This document shows, one piece after another, positions 15,152-24,790 of a DNA stretch of 64,000 bases; positions within the stretch are counted from its first letter, which is position 1, and every line of letters begins with the position of its first letter. The notes beneath the pieces are model-generated. The model was not told the DNA's origin, made no database searches, and worked only from the letters and a program-made list of their open reading frames with translations. A program made the translations under genes and the position numbers. Source of the DNA: Caldilineaceae bacterium (GTDB lineage: Bacteria; Chloroflexota; Anaerolineae; Caldilineales; Caldilineaceae); assembly GCA_022827195.1 (NCBI GenBank), contig JAJDTL010000006.1:1-64000 (forward strand), in the 5' to 3' direction.

Positions 15152-17032
15152 CTATCTTCTCCCCAAAACTGATTCGATCAGGTCTCGCACTTCCGCGATC
15201 TTGAGCGGCCGCGCCGAAAGGTTGGCATACGTCTCGACCTCCACACCGAACTTGCCCCGCAGAAGCAGCGCCAGCTGCCCGCTGTTCATCTCCGGTACAA
15301 GGACGTGCCCTGCCCGCTTGAGCACCGCCTCCAGGTTACGCGGGAAAGGGTTCAGATAGCGCACGTGCGCGTGCGCAACCGATCTGCCGGCCCGCTGCGC
15401 GGCGGCCACCGCCGAACGCACGACGCCAAATGTGCCGCCCCAGCCCACGACCAGCAGCTCGGCATTTCCGGGTCCGAACACCTCCTGTTCAGGGATCCGA
15501 TCGGCCAGCCTCGCGACCTTCTCGGCCCGTTCGCGGTTCATCTGCTCGTTGTGCTCGGGATCGTAGGAGACGTTCCCCGTCACCGGCGCCTTGCTCAACC
15601 CGCCGAGCCGGTGTTCCAGGCCGGGCGTGCCCGGCAGCGCCCACGGCCGCGCGAGCGTCTCCGGGTCGCGCGCATAGGGCAGAAAAGGGCCGTGTCCATT
15701 CGTGTGGCCCTGGGGATGCTGCACCTCGATGGCGGGTATCTCCGCGGCCTTGGGCGCCTTCCACGGCTCCGCGCTGTTGGCCAGAAATCCCTCTGAGAGC
15801 AGGAAGACCGGCGTCATCGCGCGCACGGCCAGCCGCGCCGCCTCGATCGCCATCTCAAAACATTCGGAGGGCGTGGCCGGCGCCACAATGGGGACGGGGC
15901 TCTCGCCGTTGCGCCCGAACATCGCCTGCAGCAGGTCCGCCTGCTCCGTCTTCGTCGGCAGGCCGGTGCTGGGCCCGCCCCGCTGCACGTTGACGACGAT
16001 CATCGGCAGCTCCAGCATCATCGCCAGGTTGATCGCCTCGCTCTTGAGCGCGATGCCGGACCCGCTCGTGCCGGTGACCGCCAGCGCCCCGCCGAACGAG
16101 GCGCCGATGACCGCGCAGACCGCCGCGATCTCATCCTCCGCCTGGAATGTGCGCACGTCGAAATGCCGCAGCGAGGCCAGCGTATGCAGGATGTCGCTCG
16201 CCGGCGTGATCGGGTAGGAGCCGTAAAACAGGGGCTTGCCCATCTTCTGCGCCGCGGTGACCAGTCCCATCGAGAGCGCCTCGTTGCCCGTCACCTTGCG
16301 GTAGGTGCCCGGCGGCAGCGCGGCTGGGCGCACCATGTATCGCTGCTGGAAGGTCTCGGTCGTCTCGCCCAAAAAGTAGCCGGTCTCCATCGCTTTCAGG
16401 TTCGCCTCCGCGATGACCGGCTTGCGCGCGAACTTCTTGAAGAGCCACTCCTCGGTCGTCTCCATCGAACGGTCGAACATCCAGAAGACCAGGCCCAGGG
16501 CAAAAAAGTTCTGGCAGCGGTCCCGTTCCTTGTTGGTGAGCTCGGCAAACTCGGAGAGCGCCTCCCGGTTGAGCGACGTCATCGGTATCGCCAGGACCTG
16601 GTAGCCGTCGAGCGAGCCGTCCTCCAGCGGGTCGGCGCTGTAACCGGCTTTAGACAGGTTCTGCTTGGTGAAGGCGTCGGTGTTGACGATGATCGTGCCC
16701 GAGCGCTGCAGCTCCGGCAGGCTGGCCTTGAGCGCAGCCGGGTTCATCGCCACCAGGACCTGCGGCGCGTCGCCCGGCGTCAGCACATTCTGGCTCGAAA
16801 AGTGGACCTGGAAGCCGCTGACTCCCGCCAGCGTCCCGGCGGGCGCCCGGATCTCGGCCGGAAAGTCCGGCATCGTGCTGATGTCATTGCCGAAGACCGC
16901 CGACGTATTTGTAAACTGTGTGCCCGTCAGCTGCATGCCGTCGCCGGAGTCCCCGGCAAAACGGATGGCGACCGACTCAAGCTCCTCGAAATCCTGTGAG
17001 TCTTCGGTCACGTAATCTGTCATGCGCATCAT
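15152..17032 (-). CDS. korA: 2-oxoacid:ferredoxin oxidoreductase alpha subunit (gamma-alpha fusion)
   Basis: 626 residues. The N-terminal gamma domain opens with [19 protein letters not shown], and the alpha domain runs from about residue 230 with the pyrimidine-binding fold ([13 protein letters not shown] and [17 protein letters not shown]). A C-terminal domain II holds [10 protein letters not shown]. Together with KorB it would oxidise a 2-oxoacid, probably 2-oxoglutarate, to the CoA ester with reduction of ferredoxin. The start overlaps the upstream CBS gene by 4 bases (ATGA), and korB follows with no gap. Confidence 0.92.
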   Translation of the reverse strand: MMRMTDYVTEDSQDFEELESVAIRFAGDSGDGMQLTGTQFTNTSAVFGNDISTMPDFPAEIRAPAGTLAGVSGFQVHFSSQNVLTPGDAPQVLVAMNPAALKASLPELQRSGTIIVNTDAFTKQNLSKAGYSADPLEDGSLDGYQVLAIPMTSLNREALSEFAELTNKERDRCQNFFALGLVFWMFDRSMETTEEWLFKKFARKPVIAEANLKAMETGYFLGETTETFQQRYMVRPAALPPGTYRKVTGNEALSMGLVTAAQKMGKPLFYGSYPITPASDILHTLASLRHFDVRTFQAEDEIAAVCAVIGASFGGALAVTGTSGSGIALKSEAINLAMMLELPMIVVNVQRGGPSTGLPTKTEQADLLQAMFGRNGESPVPIVAPATPSECFEMAIEAARLAVRAMTPVFLLSEGFLANSAEPWKAPKAAEIPAIEVQHPQGHTNGHGPFLPYARDPETLARPWALPGTPGLEHRLGGLSKAPVTGNVSYDPEHNEQMNRERAEKVARLADRIPEQEVFGPGNAELLVVGWGGTFGVVRSAVAAAQRAGRSVAHAHVRYLNPFPRNLEAVLKRAGHVLVPEMNSGQLALLLRGKFGVEVETYANLSARPLKIAEVRDLIESVLGRR

Positions 17033-17523
17033 CCTCCCTCTGCTTTGCTGGGGAAGCGTTCGGGATCGATCGGCCGGTTCAGCACTTCGACCGGATAGCG
17101 GTCTGCCAGGTACTGGATGATCGCCTGGTGCGTCATGTTCCCCAACAGCCTTCCGTCCCGGTCGATGATCGGCAGATTGCGGAAATGGTTCTCGTCCATC
17201 AGGCGCAATGCGTCCGCCGCCGGCGTGTCCGGCCCGATCGTGATTGGATTCGGCGTCATCACCTCGTCGACCGGTCTGTCCAAAATCTCCTCGGCGTCGA
17301 TCACCTTTCGCATCACGTCCCGCTCGGTGAAGATGCCGACAAGCCGCGTCTCGCCTTCGTCGTCGGGCTGCCTGTCGCTGTCGAGCACCAGACAGACGAC
17401 CTTGCGGTCGGCGCGCATCTGCGCCAGCGTATCGCGAATCGACGTGCCGGACGGCACGAGCGAGACGCCGCTCACGTCCAGATGGTTGACATGCTCGGTC
17501 TTGAGTTCCGTTTGCAAGTTCAT
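17029..17523 (-). CDS. Stand-alone CBS-domain protein of the kor operon
   Basis: About 164 residues from ATG 17523 (MNLQTELK), consisting of two CBS motifs: [20 protein letters not shown] and [20 protein letters not shown], with [15 protein letters not shown]. It resembles the CBS pair fused to KorB, and its gene heads the kor operon. It probably senses adenine nucleotides and acts on, or pairs with, the oxidoreductase (inference). A frame extending to 17550 exists but adds no homologous residues. Confidence 0.87.
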   Translation of the reverse strand: MNLQTELKTEHVNHLDVSGVSLVPSGTSIRDTLAQMRADRKVVCLVLDSDRQPDDEGETRLVGIFTERDVMRKVIDAEEILDRPVDEVMTPNPITIGPDTPAADALRLMDENHFRNLPIIDRDGRLLGNMTHQAIIQYLADRYPVEVLNRPIDPERFPSKAEGG

Positions 17524-17638
17524 TGTGGCTTCGATTCCCCCTTCTGCCAATAGATCTTAGCAGAAACCGGGCCTGTTTTGCGTATTGCCTATCACATAGT
17601 TCCCGGCAGTTGTTCGAGAATGCTCCGTGTTACCCGGT

Positions 17639-19180
17639 TCACAGTGCGAGCGAGAAGCGTTGCGGCGGGCGGCGCGCCTGGGTGATCCGCTCAAAGGCGT
17701 AGGCGAGGCGAATCAGCACCGGCTCGCTCCACGCCCGGCCCATGAAGGTGAGACCGATGGGCAGGTCGACCCCCGCGTCGCCTTCCTCCCCAACCGTCAC
17801 AAAGCCGGCCGGCACCGTTACCAGCGGATAGCCTGCCACCGCGGCGCAGCGCGAGCTGCCGCCCTGAAAGGTTTCTCCGAATTGCGGGTCGATCAGCGGG
17901 GGCGGTCCTCCTGTCGGCGCGATCAGCGCGTCCAGGTTGTAGGCGTCCAATACGGCGTCGAGCCCTTCCGCGCCGGCCAGCCGCTGCCCTGTTGTCAGCG
18001 CTTCCAGGTACGCCTCCCCGTCGATAGGGCCGCTCTCCTGCGCACGCTCGAACTGCTCCTGGCCGAAGAGGGCCAGCTCCTGCTCGGCGTGGTCGAGATT
18101 GAACTGGATCAGATCGGCGAGCGTACGCGGCTGCGGCATATCCGCGTCCACGACAACGCGCGTTGCCAGGTAGGCGCCAATGTCATGCTTGAACTCGGTC
18201 ATCATGACCAGCCTCTCGCTGGCGCGCATCCGATCATCTTCGATCGTGGGGATGTCGGCCGGGTCGATCACCTCTGCGCCCGCGTCGCGCATGGCGGCGA
18301 TGGCCTCCGCGTAAATCCTGTCGGTCGCGGCGTCGAAGCCGCTCACCTCATTGCGCGCCGCGCCGATGCGCGCCCCGCGCAGGCCGTCCGCGTCCAGGAA
18401 CCGGCGGTAGTCGGCGTGCACCGTCCGCTGCGGACTGCCGGTCGCCGCATCGCGTACGTCGGCCGCGGTCAGCGCACCCAGCACGGCCGCGGCGTCGGCA
18501 ACGGTGCGCGCCATCGGCCCGACCGTGTCCTGCGTGTGCGAGATGGGGATGACGCCGGCGCGGCTGCTGAGGCCGACGGTCGGCTTGATGCCCGCGATGC
18601 CGCAGACCGTCGACGGATTGACGATCGAGCCGTCGGTCTCGGTGCCCAGCGCGACCGCGGCCAGGTTTGCGCTGACCGCCGCCCCGGAGCCGGAGCTGGA
18701 GCCGCCCGGGCTGCGCGCCAGGTCGTATGGATTGCAGCACTGGCCGCCGCGCGCGCTCCAGCCGCTGTTCGAGCTGGTGGAGCGCCAGTTTGCCCATTCG
18801 CTCAGGTTGGCCTTGGCCAGAATGACTGCGCCGGCCTGCCGCAGAGACGCGGCCACGGTTGCGTCGCCGGCCGGGCGCGAGCCGAGCAGGGCCAGCGAGC
18901 CGGCCGTCGTCTGCATCCGGTCATCGGTGTCGATGTTGTCTTTGAGCAAGATGGGGATGCCGTGCAGCGGGCCGCGCACACGACCTGACGCCCGTTCACG
19001 GTCCATCTGTTCGGCGATCGCGAGCGCATCGGGGTTGGTCTCGATCACCGAGCGCAGGTCGCCGTCCAGCGCCGCGATCGCGGCCAGGTAGCCCTCGCAG
19101 ATGCCGGCCGACGTGCGCGCGCCCGCCGCCATATCGTCCTGTAGCTGGAAAACCGTCACTTCGCTGAGATCAGCTTTCAT
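17639..19180 (-). CDS. Amidase-signature family hydrolase
   Basis: 513 residues with the Ser-cisSer-Lys triad of the amidase signature: Lys in ILLKDNIDTDD near residue 86, and SPGGSSSGSGAAVSANLAAV followed by GTETDGSIVNPS near 160-190, which carries the cis-Ser and the nucleophile Ser. The C-terminal part ends in LPIGLTFMGRAWSEPVLIRLAYAFE, typical of the family. It hydrolyses an amide of unknown identity. No signal peptide is evident. A second, distinct amidase is at 20936. Confidence 0.92.
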   Translation of the reverse strand: MKADLSEVTVFQLQDDMAAGARTSAGICEGYLAAIAALDGDLRSVIETNPDALAIAEQMDRERASGRVRGPLHGIPILLKDNIDTDDRMQTTAGSLALLGSRPAGDATVAASLRQAGAVILAKANLSEWANWRSTSSNSGWSARGGQCCNPYDLARSPGGSSSGSGAAVSANLAAVALGTETDGSIVNPSTVCGIAGIKPTVGLSSRAGVIPISHTQDTVGPMARTVADAAAVLGALTAADVRDAATGSPQRTVHADYRRFLDADGLRGARIGAARNEVSGFDAATDRIYAEAIAAMRDAGAEVIDPADIPTIEDDRMRASERLVMMTEFKHDIGAYLATRVVVDADMPQPRTLADLIQFNLDHAEQELALFGQEQFERAQESGPIDGEAYLEALTTGQRLAGAEGLDAVLDAYNLDALIAPTGGPPPLIDPQFGETFQGGSSRCAAVAGYPLVTVPAGFVTVGEEGDAGVDLPIGLTFMGRAWSEPVLIRLAYAFERITQARRPPQRFSLAL

Positions 19181-19236
19181 CTCACTCTCCGGCTTGAACC
19201 GGTTCGCGGCGCGCGTTCAATATTATTTGCAATCTG

Positions 19237-19794
19237 CTATTCGCTGTCCAGCGCAATCAGCTGGTCCAGCGCCGCGCGCAGGTCCGCCTCGGGTTGCGCT
19301 CCGACATATTCCTGCACGACCTTTCCGTTGCCGTCGAGCAGGATCAGGTGTGGCTGGTAGCGGAAGCCGAACTGCTGCTCGAAGGGCGCCGAGCCCTGGT
19401 CGTCGATGTCCAGATAGATGAACTCAACCTGTCCCCAGTAGTCGATTTCGAGCCTGTGAACCACAGGCGCAAAGCGGAGGCAGATCGGTCACCAGAAGGC
19501 GAAAAACTCGATGACCTGGGGATGGCCCTGCCCGAGCACGACGGTCTGCGGGTCTGTGGCGATGATCTCTTCTCTGAACGCCGGCGGCGGCCCGATCGCG
19601 ACCTCGGTCGGCTCGGGTTCCGGCGTCGCGGTCGGATCGACAGTGGCCGTCGGTTCCGCGGCCGGCTGCTCGGTCGCCTGCGCCGCCTGTTCGCCACCCG
19701 CGGGGCCGTTATCGCCCGCGATGGGGCCGCAGCCGGATAACGCCAGCGCCAGCACAACGACCAGAGGGGCCAGCTGTCTGCGAAGTTTCGTCAT
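19237..19794 (-). CDS. Thioredoxin-fold lipoprotein with in-frame TGA at the catalytic Cys (putative selenoprotein)
   Basis: A 185-codon frame broken only by a TGA at 19491-19489. It starts with a lipoprotein signal (MTKLRRQLAPLVVVLALALS then GC), then a Pro/Thr/Glu linker, then a thioredoxin fold. EFFAFW-[TGA]-PIC places the TGA at the first Cys of the W-C-x-x-C site. The cis-Pro region YQPHLILLDGNGKVV and the C-terminal helix follow in the same frame. A perfect hairpin starts 20 bases after the TGA (19468-19452), with a GG at the start of the loop if the top pair is open. Sec insertion (W-U-P-I-C) is the favoured reading; a point nonsense mutation is the alternative. It would be membrane-anchored outside the cytoplasm as a thiol oxidoreductase. 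Confidence 0.72.
19452..19468 (-). promoter_or_regulatory. SECIS-like hairpin downstream of in-frame TGA
   Basis: On the coding strand the 17 bases GCCTGTGGTTCACAGGC form a perfect 7-bp stem. Opening the last pair leaves the 5-base loop GGTTC, which starts with GG as bacterial SECIS loops do. It begins 20 bases after the TGA, inside the spacing expected for bacterial elements. Confidence 0.6.
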
Positions 19795-20057
19795 AGTCAG
19801 ATCATCTCTCCTTGGATCGCGAGCGTCTCACCCACGGTCCGCTCTTCGAGAATCAGGCCGCAATACAGTTGATTCCGACGGTGGGGATGAGTACAATCAG
19901 TGGCACCGCGTTGTTTCTGGCTTCCGCTCAGCCCCGCACGCAAGAGAAACAACAGCGTCCCGGCGCCCGCTGTTTGCATTATGCCAAACTGTAGCCATGC
20001 TGCCAACGCGTCCGGCCGCCGAATCCGGCCGGCGCGTCACTGAAAGAGGAGAGCTCT

Positions 20058-20900
20058 ATGCTCGTTGACACCCACGTCCATGTATGGGAAATCGACCCGC
20101 CCAAATACCCGGTCGGCCCGACCGCGCCGAACTGGAACAGCTACCCCGACGAGCCCGGCACGGCCGACGAGCTGCTGGCCGAAATGGACGAGCACGGCGT
20201 CGACTGGGCTGTGCTGGTGCAGTCCAGCGGGTCGACCTGGGACAACGGTTACATCGCCGACTCGGCGGCGCGCTTCCCCGACCGGTTCGTCGGGCACGGG
20301 CTGATCGACCCGCAGGACGCCGACAACGCCGCGCAGGTGCGCTATTGGGTCAAGGAGCGCGGCCTCGCGGGCTTCCGTTTCCACCCGATGTACTATCCCG
20401 AAGAGAAGATCCTGCTGACCGAGCAGAACGGCCCGCTCTGGGAGGAGATTGCAGCGCTGGAAGCGGTCATCCAGTTCCATCTGCGCGCCGAGGAGGCCGA
20501 TCAGATCGCGGTCATCGCAAACCGCTACCCCCATCTGACCCTGATCCTCGACCACCTGGGCTATCCGCAGGTCGACCTCGACAAGGAGGCCTACCGGCCC
20601 ATCGTCGACCTCGCCCGCTACGACAATGTCCACGTGAAGCTGTCTGATGTCGCCGGGCACTCGCGCACATCCTACCCGCACGCCGACGTGCATCCCTTCA
20701 TCGCGCAGGTCCACTCGGCTTTCGGCGCCGCCCGCATGATCTGGGGCACGGGCTACCCCGGCCATCACCGTCTCAAGCACGACTGGCCGCCGCTTGCACA
20801 GGAGCTGCGCCTGATCAGAGAGGGTCTTCCGTTTCTGCGCGAAGAGGACAAGGAGAGAATTCTGGGAGGTACCGCCGCCCGCATCTGGGGCCTAACGTAG
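20058..20900 (+). CDS. Amidohydrolase-family (amidohydrolase_2) metal-dependent hydrolase
   Basis: 280 residues of a TIM-barrel hydrolase. The first-strand metal motif is VDTHVHVWEI, then GFRFHPMYY, IQFHL, and LILDHLGYP near residue 160. WGTGYPGHH, with its late Gly/Tyr in place of the more common S-D-W/Y-P, is near 234. It resembles 2-pyrone-4,6-dicarboxylate lactonase-like proteins; the substrate is unknown. An AGAGGAGAG ribosome site precedes ATG 20058. It is divergent from the selenoprotein candidate and convergent with an amidase. Confidence 0.87.
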   Translation: MLVDTHVHVWEIDPPKYPVGPTAPNWNSYPDEPGTADELLAEMDEHGVDWAVLVQSSGSTWDNGYIADSAARFPDRFVGHGLIDPQDADNAAQVRYWVKERGLAGFRFHPMYYPEEKILLTEQNGPLWEEIAALEAVIQFHLRAEEADQIAVIANRYPHLTLILDHLGYPQVDLDKEAYRPIVDLARYDNVHVKLSDVAGHSRTSYPHADVHPFIAQVHSAFGAARMIWGTGYPGHHRLKHDWPPLAQELRLIREGLPFLREEDKERILGGTAARIWGLT

Positions 20901-20907
20901 CCCCTCG

Positions 20908-20949
20908 CCGGCCACTATCCACTATCCACTAGCCGCTATCCACTGACCA
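20908..20949. repeat. Heptad array, mixed type, 6 units
   Basis: Six 7-base units (CCGGCCA, CTATCCA, CTATCCA, CTAGCCG, CTATCCA, CTGACCA). The unit at 20936 supplies the TAG stop of the minus-strand amidase. Confidence 0.85.
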
Positions 20950-22411
20950 TCGCCGGTCTTCGTTCCCCCACCCGCGTGGCCTGTTCAAAAGCATGCGCAA
21001 GCTGCAGCACACCGAAATCGTCCCGGTGGCGGCCCACAATCTGCACGCCGACCGGCAGTCCCTCGGGCGTGAACCCGCATGGCACAGAAATGGCCGGATG
21101 ACCGGTCACAGTAATATAGTAGCAGGACTTCATCCAGTCGATATAGGTCTCCATCTCTACGACACCGTCGCCGCTCTCGATTGAAGTCGGATACGGCACG
21201 TCAACCGAAAACGGCGGGACCTGGTTGACCGGCAGCAACAGGAACTCGTAAGCGTCCATAAAGAGGCGCATCGCATGGTACAGCGCCGTGCGCTTCTCCT
21301 CGGCGCGTCCCAGGTCCACGCCGCTCAGGAGCGCCCCCTGTTCAATGTTCCACACCATCGTGTCCTTCATCTGGTGGCGGTGCTCTGCCAGCAGCGGCCC
21401 GTGCGAAAGGTGAAAACTCCACGCGCGCATCGTCTTGAAAATCTCGTCGGCGTCGCTGAACTCCGGAAAGGCCGGACCTTCGCTCCCCTGCCGCGCCGCG
21501 CCTGCACCGCTGAAATCAGCCACCTCGCAGCCAAGCTGCTGGAAGGCAGGCAGCTGCCCCTCGATCGCCGCGGTCACACGCGGGTCCACCGGAAACGCTC
21601 CCCCCAGATCTGCGCTGTACGCAATGCGCACACCGTCGAAGTCGCGCGCCAGCGGGCGGGCGAACGTGCTGCCCGCCTCCGACAGCGCAATCGGGGAACG
21701 CGGGTCCGGTCCCGCGATCACACTCAGCAAGAACGCAACGTCCGCCACCGTGCGCCCCATCGGCCCCTGCACCGACAGCCCCGACCAGCCCGTCAAGCTC
21801 GGCCACACCGGGACCCTCCCCGGCGAAACACGGAAGCCGACCACGTTGCAGAAGTTGGCCGGGTTGCGTAGCGAGCCGCCCATATCGCTGCCGTCCGCGA
21901 TCGGGGTCATGCCGCAGGCGAGCGCAACGGCCTGCCCGCCGCTGGAGCCGCCGCACGTCGTTGTAGGATCGTACGGATTGCCCGTCGCCCCGAACACCGG
22001 GTTGAACGACTGCGAACCCGCCCCGAACTCCGGCACGTTGGTCTTGCCCATCGGGATGGCGCCGGCCTCATGCAGCCGCTCTATGATCAGCTGGCTCTGT
22101 TCCGGCACATTGCCGCGGTGAATGGGGGAGCCGTAGGTCGTGCGGATGCCGGCCGTGTCGGTCGTGTCCTTGTGCAGCATCGGCAGGCCGTGCAGCGGCC
22201 CGACCTCTTCGCCGCGGGCCAGCGCGTCGTCCGCAGCTTGCGCCCGTTCCAGCGCCTGCTCCGGCAAAAAAGTCACCACCGCGTTGACCGCCGGGTTGAC
22301 GCGTTCGATCTGCGCGATGTGGGCCTGCGTCACCTCGAGGCTGGAAAACTCCCTGCGGCGGATGCCTGCGGCCAGCTCGGTTGCGTCGAGAAAGCAGAGT
22401 TCAGTCGTCAT
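20936..22411 (-). CDS. Amidase-signature family hydrolase
   Basis: About 491 residues from ATG 22411 (MTTELCFLD), which overlaps the end of the phytanoyl-CoA dioxygenase gene by 11 bases. Triad features are Lys in LPMLHKDTTDTAG, and TTCGGSSGGQAVALACGMTP followed by DGSDMGGSLRNPANFCNVVG. The C-terminus GLPVGVQIVGRHRDDFGVLQ is typical of the family. The overlap indicates co-expression with the dioxygenase. The last codons and stop lie in a heptad array. It is clearly different in sequence from the amidase at 17639. Substrate unknown. Confidence 0.92.
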   Translation of the reverse strand: MTTELCFLDATELAAGIRRREFSSLEVTQAHIAQIERVNPAVNAVVTFLPEQALERAQAADDALARGEEVGPLHGLPMLHKDTTDTAGIRTTYGSPIHRGNVPEQSQLIIERLHEAGAIPMGKTNVPEFGAGSQSFNPVFGATGNPYDPTTTCGGSSGGQAVALACGMTPIADGSDMGGSLRNPANFCNVVGFRVSPGRVPVWPSLTGWSGLSVQGPMGRTVADVAFLLSVIAGPDPRSPIALSEAGSTFARPLARDFDGVRIAYSADLGGAFPVDPRVTAAIEGQLPAFQQLGCEVADFSGAGAARQGSEGPAFPEFSDADEIFKTMRAWSFHLSHGPLLAEHRHQMKDTMVWNIEQGALLSGVDLGRAEEKRTALYHAMRLFMDAYEFLLLPVNQVPPFSVDVPYPTSIESGDGVVEMETYIDWMKSCYYITVTGHPAISVPCGFTPEGLPVGVQIVGRHRDDFGVLQLAHAFEQATRVGERRPAMVSG

Positions 22412-23408
22412 CTTCGGGCGCGTCCCCGGCTCGAAAGCCGTCTTTGAAAAAGGGTAGTTTTTCCCGCTTGGCGCCCCGCCGCCACTGCTCACAGCCGCCC
22501 TCGCCCGTAGGCCGTACCTTGGGCGCGGCCAACGCCTCGAACGGCTTCCACGGATAGGGGTCCTCGCCCGCGACCATCACAACGTCGCGGTAGTCGGCGA
22601 TCGCCATGTGCTGCCCCTCCTTCGGCCCCCGCCACGGCAGCAGCGACTCGGCGCTCATGTAGTGATTGACCAGCACGCGCCGGTAGCCGCTCTGCGCCCG
22701 GTTTGGAAAGGAGCGGTGCAGCAGGTAGCCGTTGAAGAAGACGAGAGAGCCCGCGGTCACCTCGACCGGGACAGAGTCATCGTCGGTATAGGGAAAGCCG
22801 TAGGCTTCGCCCGCGCAGTCGAAGCGCGGGTCGTCGTGGTCGTGCTGCGGCCAGATGATGCCGCGCTTGTGCGAGCCGGGAATGACCCACAGGCAGCCGT
22901 TCTCAATCGTGGCGTCGTCGAGCGCGATCCAGGCGCCGGTGAGGGAGCGGTCGCGCGTCGGGATGAAATATTCGTCCTGGTGCCACGCCTGCCCCGGCTT
23001 GCCGGTCGCCTTGATGAAGAGCATCGACTGCATACACTTGACGTTCGGCCCGATCATCTGTGTGAGCACATTTGCGATCTGAGGGTGGCCGAGGTAGTCC
23101 AGCATCAGCGACGAGATCTTGTGCGGGAAGTGGATACAGAGATAGCGGCGCAGCGCCTCTTCCTCGCTTTCGCCGTGTATGCCGGCCTCGAAGCCGTCGA
23201 CGTCGCCGCGTTCGCCCTTGCAGATGGCGGTCGTTTCGGCGCGCAGCTCCTGTACTTCTACCGGTGTCAACGCGTCCGGCAGGATGTAGTAGCCGTTTTC
23301 GGCGTAGAACTCTGTGACGTTATCGGGGCGGTCCGCCTGCTGGGATGCGCCGTTAACGTCTGTTCGGGCGGCACCGAGCGCAGCACCTTCGTTCGGAACA
23401 GATGTCAT
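22401..23408 (-). CDS. Phytanoyl-CoA dioxygenase family protein (PhyH)
   Basis: 335 residues of a 2-oxoglutarate/Fe(II) oxygenase. The iron motif H-x-D is in WHQDEYFIPTRD near residue 140; the distal His is in FFNGYLLHRSFPN near 217, followed by RRVLVNHYM with the Arg expected to bind 2-oxoglutarate. Bacterial homologues hydroxylate diverse small molecules, so fatty-acid alpha-oxidation should not be assumed. It forms an overlapping pair with the downstream amidase. The minus-strand start is preceded by a purine-rich GGAACGAACC. Confidence 0.9.
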   Translation of the reverse strand: MTSVPNEGAALGAARTDVNGASQQADRPDNVTEFYAENGYYILPDALTPVEVQELRAETTAICKGERGDVDGFEAGIHGESEEEALRRYLCIHFPHKISSLMLDYLGHPQIANVLTQMIGPNVKCMQSMLFIKATGKPGQAWHQDEYFIPTRDRSLTGAWIALDDATIENGCLWVIPGSHKRGIIWPQHDHDDPRFDCAGEAYGFPYTDDDSVPVEVTAGSLVFFNGYLLHRSFPNRAQSGYRRVLVNHYMSAESLLPWRGPKEGQHMAIADYRDVVMVAGEDPYPWKPFEALAAPKVRPTGEGGCEQWRRGAKREKLPFFKDGFRAGDAPEDDD

Positions 23409-23588
23409 TGGTTCGTTCCTTGCTTTCTGCCAGGAAATTGAAACTGAGGAATGGAGGCAGTATAGCTGAGGTCACTGCCGGGGTCAACGAAAAGGCGCCG
23501 CATGAGCGTCCTTCATCTTAGCGAGCCAACGAAATGGGCGCTGCCGCTGGTCGTGTTGTTCCTCTCTTAGAACAGGCTTTTCGCTGTT

Positions 23589-23618
23589 TTGACAGTCCTT
23601 GATTGGTCATGCTAGATT
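23589..23618 (+). promoter_or_regulatory. Predicted sigma-70-like promoter of the metal-uptake locus
   Basis: TTGACA at 23589-23594 and TAGATT at 23613-23618 with an 18-base spacer, about 65 bases before the first binding-protein gene. Confidence 0.55.
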
Positions 23619-23624
23619 TGCTGG

Positions 23625-23637
23625 CAATTGCGAATAA
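23625..23637. promoter_or_regulatory. Possible Fur/Zur operator, site 1
   Basis: CAATTGCGAATAA lies just downstream of the -10 box. A related word, CAATTTGCAATAA, lies ahead of the Fur-family gene (10 of 13 bases shared). It is an AT-rich candidate only. Confidence 0.3.
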
Positions 23638-23683
23638 TACCGTTAGGGCCAGTTGAACCCCCCCTTTTCCATTCTCCATTTAC

Positions 23684-24697
23684 ATGAGGAGGCCATTCAA
23701 GTTGAAATCCTACAGCAATGCCATTGTGTTGCTGGCGTTGACGCTCCTGCTCTGCGCTTGCGTTGGAGTCATGTCGGAGCCGTCAGAGGGGCGCTTGCAG
23801 GTTGTGGCAACCGTCTCGCCGATTACCAACATCGTCTACAACGTCAGCGGCGACCTTGTCGAGCTGACCGGGCTTGTGCCGGCCGGCGCCGACTCGCATA
23901 CCTTTGAGCTGGCGCCGTCGGATGCCGTGACGATGTCGAGTGCCGACCTCATTTTCATCAACGGGCTGGACCTGGAGACTTCGGCCATGCGCATGGCCGA
24001 AGCGAATTTGAAGGAAGGCGCGGAGATCGTTCTGCTGGGCGAGATGGTTATCGAGCCGGATCAGTATGTCTTCGATTTCTCCTTTCCGGCAGAGGGTGGC
24101 AGCCCCAATCCACATCTGTGGACCGATCCGCTCTATGCCCTCGCTTATGCCGAAATCGTCAGAGAGAAGCTGACGGCGCGTGATCCCGAAAACGCCGACG
24201 CTTACCAGGCCAACTACGACGAGTTTGCGGCGCGTATCGCGGCGCTCGACGCGGCGATCCAGGCCGCGACGGCCAGCATTCCAGAAGCGAACCGCAAACT
24301 GTATACCTATCACGACTCGTTCGCCTACTTCGCGCCCCGCTACGGTTACACGGTTATGGGGGCATTTCAGCCGGCTGATTTCTCCGAACCTTCAGCGCAA
24401 GAGGTGGCCGCGCTCATCGAGCAGCTGCGCGAAAGCGGCGTTCCCGCTATCTTTGGCTCGGAGGTCTTCCCCTCCACGACAGTAGATCAGATCGGGCGCG
24501 AAGCAGGCGTTCAATTTGTGAGCACGCTAAGTGACGACGACTTGCCGGGCGATCCAGGCGACCCTGAGCACTCCTATATCGCCATGATGGTGGAGAACCT
24601 CAAGACGATGGCCGCCTCGCTCGGTGGCGACCCCACACTTATGGACGGTGTGGATACCGGCAATGTGCCCGGCCCGGACAGTTCGGTTCGGCAGTAA
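23684..24697 (+). CDS. Zinc/manganese ABC transporter substrate-binding lipoprotein (copy 1)
   Basis: 337 residues. An N-terminal signal ends in a LLCAC lipobox. The cluster-A-I fold follows, with metal-ligand His in ADSHTFELAPSD, in PNPHLWTDPLYAL and in YTYHDSFAYFAPRYGYTV, plus a late Asp/Glu near PGDPEHSYI. It has only a few residues between the first and second His ligands where Zn-specific members have a His-rich loop. It captures Zn or Mn outside the membrane for the ATPase/permease at 27950-29664. It is a clear paralogue of the two genes downstream. Confidence 0.9.
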   Translation: MRRPFKLKSYSNAIVLLALTLLLCACVGVMSEPSEGRLQVVATVSPITNIVYNVSGDLVELTGLVPAGADSHTFELAPSDAVTMSSADLIFINGLDLETSAMRMAEANLKEGAEIVLLGEMVIEPDQYVFDFSFPAEGGSPNPHLWTDPLYALAYAEIVREKLTARDPENADAYQANYDEFAARIAALDAAIQAATASIPEANRKLYTYHDSFAYFAPRYGYTVMGAFQPADFSEPSAQEVAALIEQLRESGVPAIFGSEVFPSTTVDQIGREAGVQFVSTLSDDDLPGDPGDPEHSYIAMMVENLKTMAASLGGDPTLMDGVDTGNVPGPDSSVRQ

Positions 24698-24790
24698 CTG
24701 CAGCGATGCCATGTAACGATGGGGATCAGGGATACCAGCGAGACGCCACCGACCCTCGGCATTGATACCCTAAGGGGATAGGGAGGACCG

